Assembly (NCBI GenBank): GCA_018818125.1
Contig: JAHISQ010000134.1
Location: 1-32,367 of the forward strand
Direction of reading: 5' to 3'
DNA length: 32,367 nt
From: Candidatus Rifleibacteriota bacterium
GTDB taxonomy: Bacteria > Muiribacteriota > Ozemobacteria > Ozemobacterales > Ozemobacteraceae
A model generated the notes under the pieces. That model ran no database searches and had not been told where the DNA came from. It worked only from the letters and a program-made list of their open reading frames with translations. Both the position numbers and the translations under genes were made by a program. This document shows positions 31,035 to 32,367 of this stretch, piece by piece; within the stretch, counting starts at the first letter, position 1; each line of letters begins with the position of its first letter.

Positions 31035-31198
31035 TTACTAAAGTCGTCACAGATATCATCACAGATCTCGATAACCTGCACGGCTTTAGGGCACATTGTT
31101 CAAAACTCTTCCATGGATAAATTTGCAATATGATAACATACTATACTCAGGCGTGATATGCTGGAAACAGGAATTTCCATCACAGAGTGAGGTTAGAC

Positions 31199-31498
31199 AT
31201 GTGGCCGTTGTTTGTTTCAATCCTAAAGCTTATAATTTCGCTGGCAACTCTCGGTTGCGCCGTCTTTCTTGGCTTAAAACTGGAACCTGGCAAGGAGTTG
31301 GCTGATCGGGCATTATTGATGTTCGGCGTCGGCCTTTCAACCTTCTCTCCTCTCGGATTGATCCTTTATGTGAAATTCTGGGAGGAGCGACCGGAGTTCT
31401 CAACGGCATGCGGAAAGCAGGCAATCATTGGACTGATCTGCTTCATTTGCCTCGCTCTGCTCACTCACTTTTACCCATCTCAAGTTGCCCGCTGGTAA
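31199..31498 (+). CDS. Small three-helix membrane protein, unknown function
   Basis: A 99-residue protein with three likely transmembrane segments (about 5-25, LFVSILKLIISLATLGCAVF; 38-55, LMFGVGLSTFSPLGLILYV; and 72-89, AIIGLICFICLALLTHFYPS). No family is recognised. AGTGAGGT lies about eight bases before the ATG at 31199, which is preferred over the GTG at 31187, since that codon overlaps the ribosome site. The gene is divergent from the YitT gene and convergent with the ABC transporter gene. The frame and the ribosome site support a real gene. Confidence 0.6.
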   Translation: MWPLFVSILKLIISLATLGCAVFLGLKLEPGKELADRALLMFGVGLSTFSPLGLILYVKFWEERPEFSTACGKQAIIGLICFICLALLTHFYPSQVARW

Positions 31499-31555
31499 AT
31501 AGCTAACCGACACAACTTGAATACCAGAGTCTGTTCATAAATCAGAACTCAATTT

Positions 31556-32367
31556 TTACTGCTTCTGGTAAAGCTCGCTGTATAGACCGGCCTGTTTTAG
31601 CAATTCGCTGTGTGTGCCACGTTCAACAATGCCACCCGACTGCACAACGCAGATCTGATCAGCATTTCTAATTATAGCCAGGCGATGTGCTATTACAATA
31701 GCTGTACGACCGGCAAGCAATCGCTGCAGTGCCTCCTGAATCAGTCCTTCAGTCAGAGTATCAACGCTAGCCGTCGCCTCGTCCAGAATCAGAATGCGCG
31801 GGTCGGCGAGAATAGCCCGGGCAATACAAACCAGCTGCCGCTGCCCAATCGACAGATTAACCCCACCTTCAAGAATGCGGGTTGCATAGCCCTTTGGCAG
31901 TCCGCTGATGAAATCGTGCGCATTGGCCGCGCTGGCGGCTGACTCTATCGCCGACATCGAAGCATCGGGTCGGGAAAATCGAATATTGTCGGCAATTGTC
32001 CCGGTGAAAAGAAATGGATCCTGAGGCACAAGACCCATCTGTCGGCGTAATGTCTTCTGAGTCACCTGACGCACGTCGAGACCATCAATCGCTACAGCCC
32101 CTTCAGTTACGTCGTAAAGGCGTGCAATGAGATTGGCTATCGTCGTTTTGCCAGCGCCGGTCGGCCCAACCAGAGCTACAGTCTGCCCTGGTTCGACAAC
32201 CAGATTTATATTCTTTAATATCTGTGTGTCCTGCTGATAGCAAAATCCTACCTGACGAAGCTCGACCCGGCCAGTTATCAGAGGCATATCGATTGCGTCA
32301 GGCTCATTGATGATTGAGGGGATGGTATCGAGCAACTCCAATACGCGCTCCCCCCCTGCCATAGCAG
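31556..32367 (-). CDS. ABC exporter, C-terminal ATP-binding domain (partial at the right edge)
   Basis: The last 270 residues of a full-length type IV ABC exporter (MsbA/LmrA/MdlB-like) that continues beyond the right edge. The start of the visible part, AMAGGERVLELLD, is the linker from the membrane domain. The nucleotide-binding domain is complete: Walker A VALVGPTGAGKTTIANLIAR, Q-loop VPQDPFLFTGTIADNIRFSR, signature NLSIGQRQLVCIARAILADP (LSxGQ with Ile), Walker B ILILDEATASVD, and the switch histidine IVIAHRL. It ends with RGTHSELLKQAGLYSELYQ. It exports lipids, drugs or peptides as a dimer; the substrate cannot be told without the membrane part. Confidence 0.93.
   Translation of the reverse strand, partial: AMAGGERVLELLDTIPSIINEPDAIDMPLITGRVELRQVGFCYQQDTQILKNINLVVEPGQTVALVGPTGAGKTTIANLIARLYDVTEGAVAIDGLDVRQVTQKTLRRQMGLVPQDPFLFTGTIADNIRFSRPDASMSAIESAASAANAHDFISGLPKGYATRILEGGVNLSIGQRQLVCIARAILADPRILILDEATASVDTLTEGLIQEALQRLLAGRTAIVIAHRLAIIRNADQICVVQSGGIVERGTHSELLKQAGLYSELYQKQ

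Noticed and set aside
1..32367. CRISPR arrays, tRNA or rRNA genes, riboswitches
   Set aside because: No regularly spaced repeats, cloverleaf-like segments or known aptamer cores were recognised by eye on either strand; weak RNA genes cannot be excluded without a covariance search.

Overview
The window looks like chromosomal DNA from a free-living, probably Gram-negative bacterium. The evidence is a giant exported MscS-type channel, an exported beta-carbonic anhydrase, a murein L,D-transpeptidase-like protein and many genes with their own Shine-Dalgarno sites and signal peptides. No rRNA, tRNA or taxonomic marker is present, so the lineage cannot be named. The exported GH57 enzyme, the exported DUF2225-type protein and several lineage-specific secreted proteins suggest a poorly sampled environmental phylum. 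That is an impression, not evidence.

Layout. (1) 1-640 is a mobile-element graveyard: a 5'-truncated group II intron reverse transcriptase on the minus strand, back to back with a decayed IS3-family transposase on the plus strand. (2) 839-4330 encodes a very large MscS-family channel, closed by a strong terminator. (3) About 4540-17850 is an accessory region of small, mostly unrelated genes, nearly all on the plus strand. It starts at an attC-like integron recombination site (4540-4675). It then carries a PNPOx-fold flavoprotein, an unknown small protein, a membrane VWA protein, gene fragments (M20 peptidase-like and MazG-like N-termini), a scramblase-like/M48 peptidase divergent pair, an L,D-transpeptidase, an exported propeller-like protein, two GNAT acetyltransferases with a Qnr-like pentapeptide protein, an exported carbonic anhydrase in front of a DUF2157/DUF4401/GDYXXLXY membrane operon, and a VOC protein with a small membrane protein. 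(4) 17900-20620 holds two minus-strand genes for secreted proteins of unknown function, linked by a shared 40-bp repeat at their 3' ends. (5) 21023-24533 is an SDR oxidoreductase convergent with an exported GH57 glycosidase, separated by a bidirectional terminator. (6) 24600-32367 has a palindromic repeat, a TfoX-domain protein, an exported C45 acyltransferase with a large extra N-terminal region, an exported DUF2225-type zinc-ribbon protein, a YitT-type transporter followed by a broken YeiH-type transporter, a small membrane protein and the C-terminal part of an ABC exporter that runs off the right edge.

Functional units supported by overlap or spacing are the DUF2157-DUF4401-GDYXXLXY operon (overlapping stops and starts), the GNAT-GNAT-pentapeptide run (gaps of 4 and 24 bases) and possibly the PNPOx gene with the small gene after it. 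The rest look like single-gene units. The most interesting leads are the attC-like site with its cassette-like gene set, the shared 3'-end repeat of the two secreted-protein genes, the carbonic anhydrase/DUF2157 locus, and the C45 and DUF2225 exported fusions.
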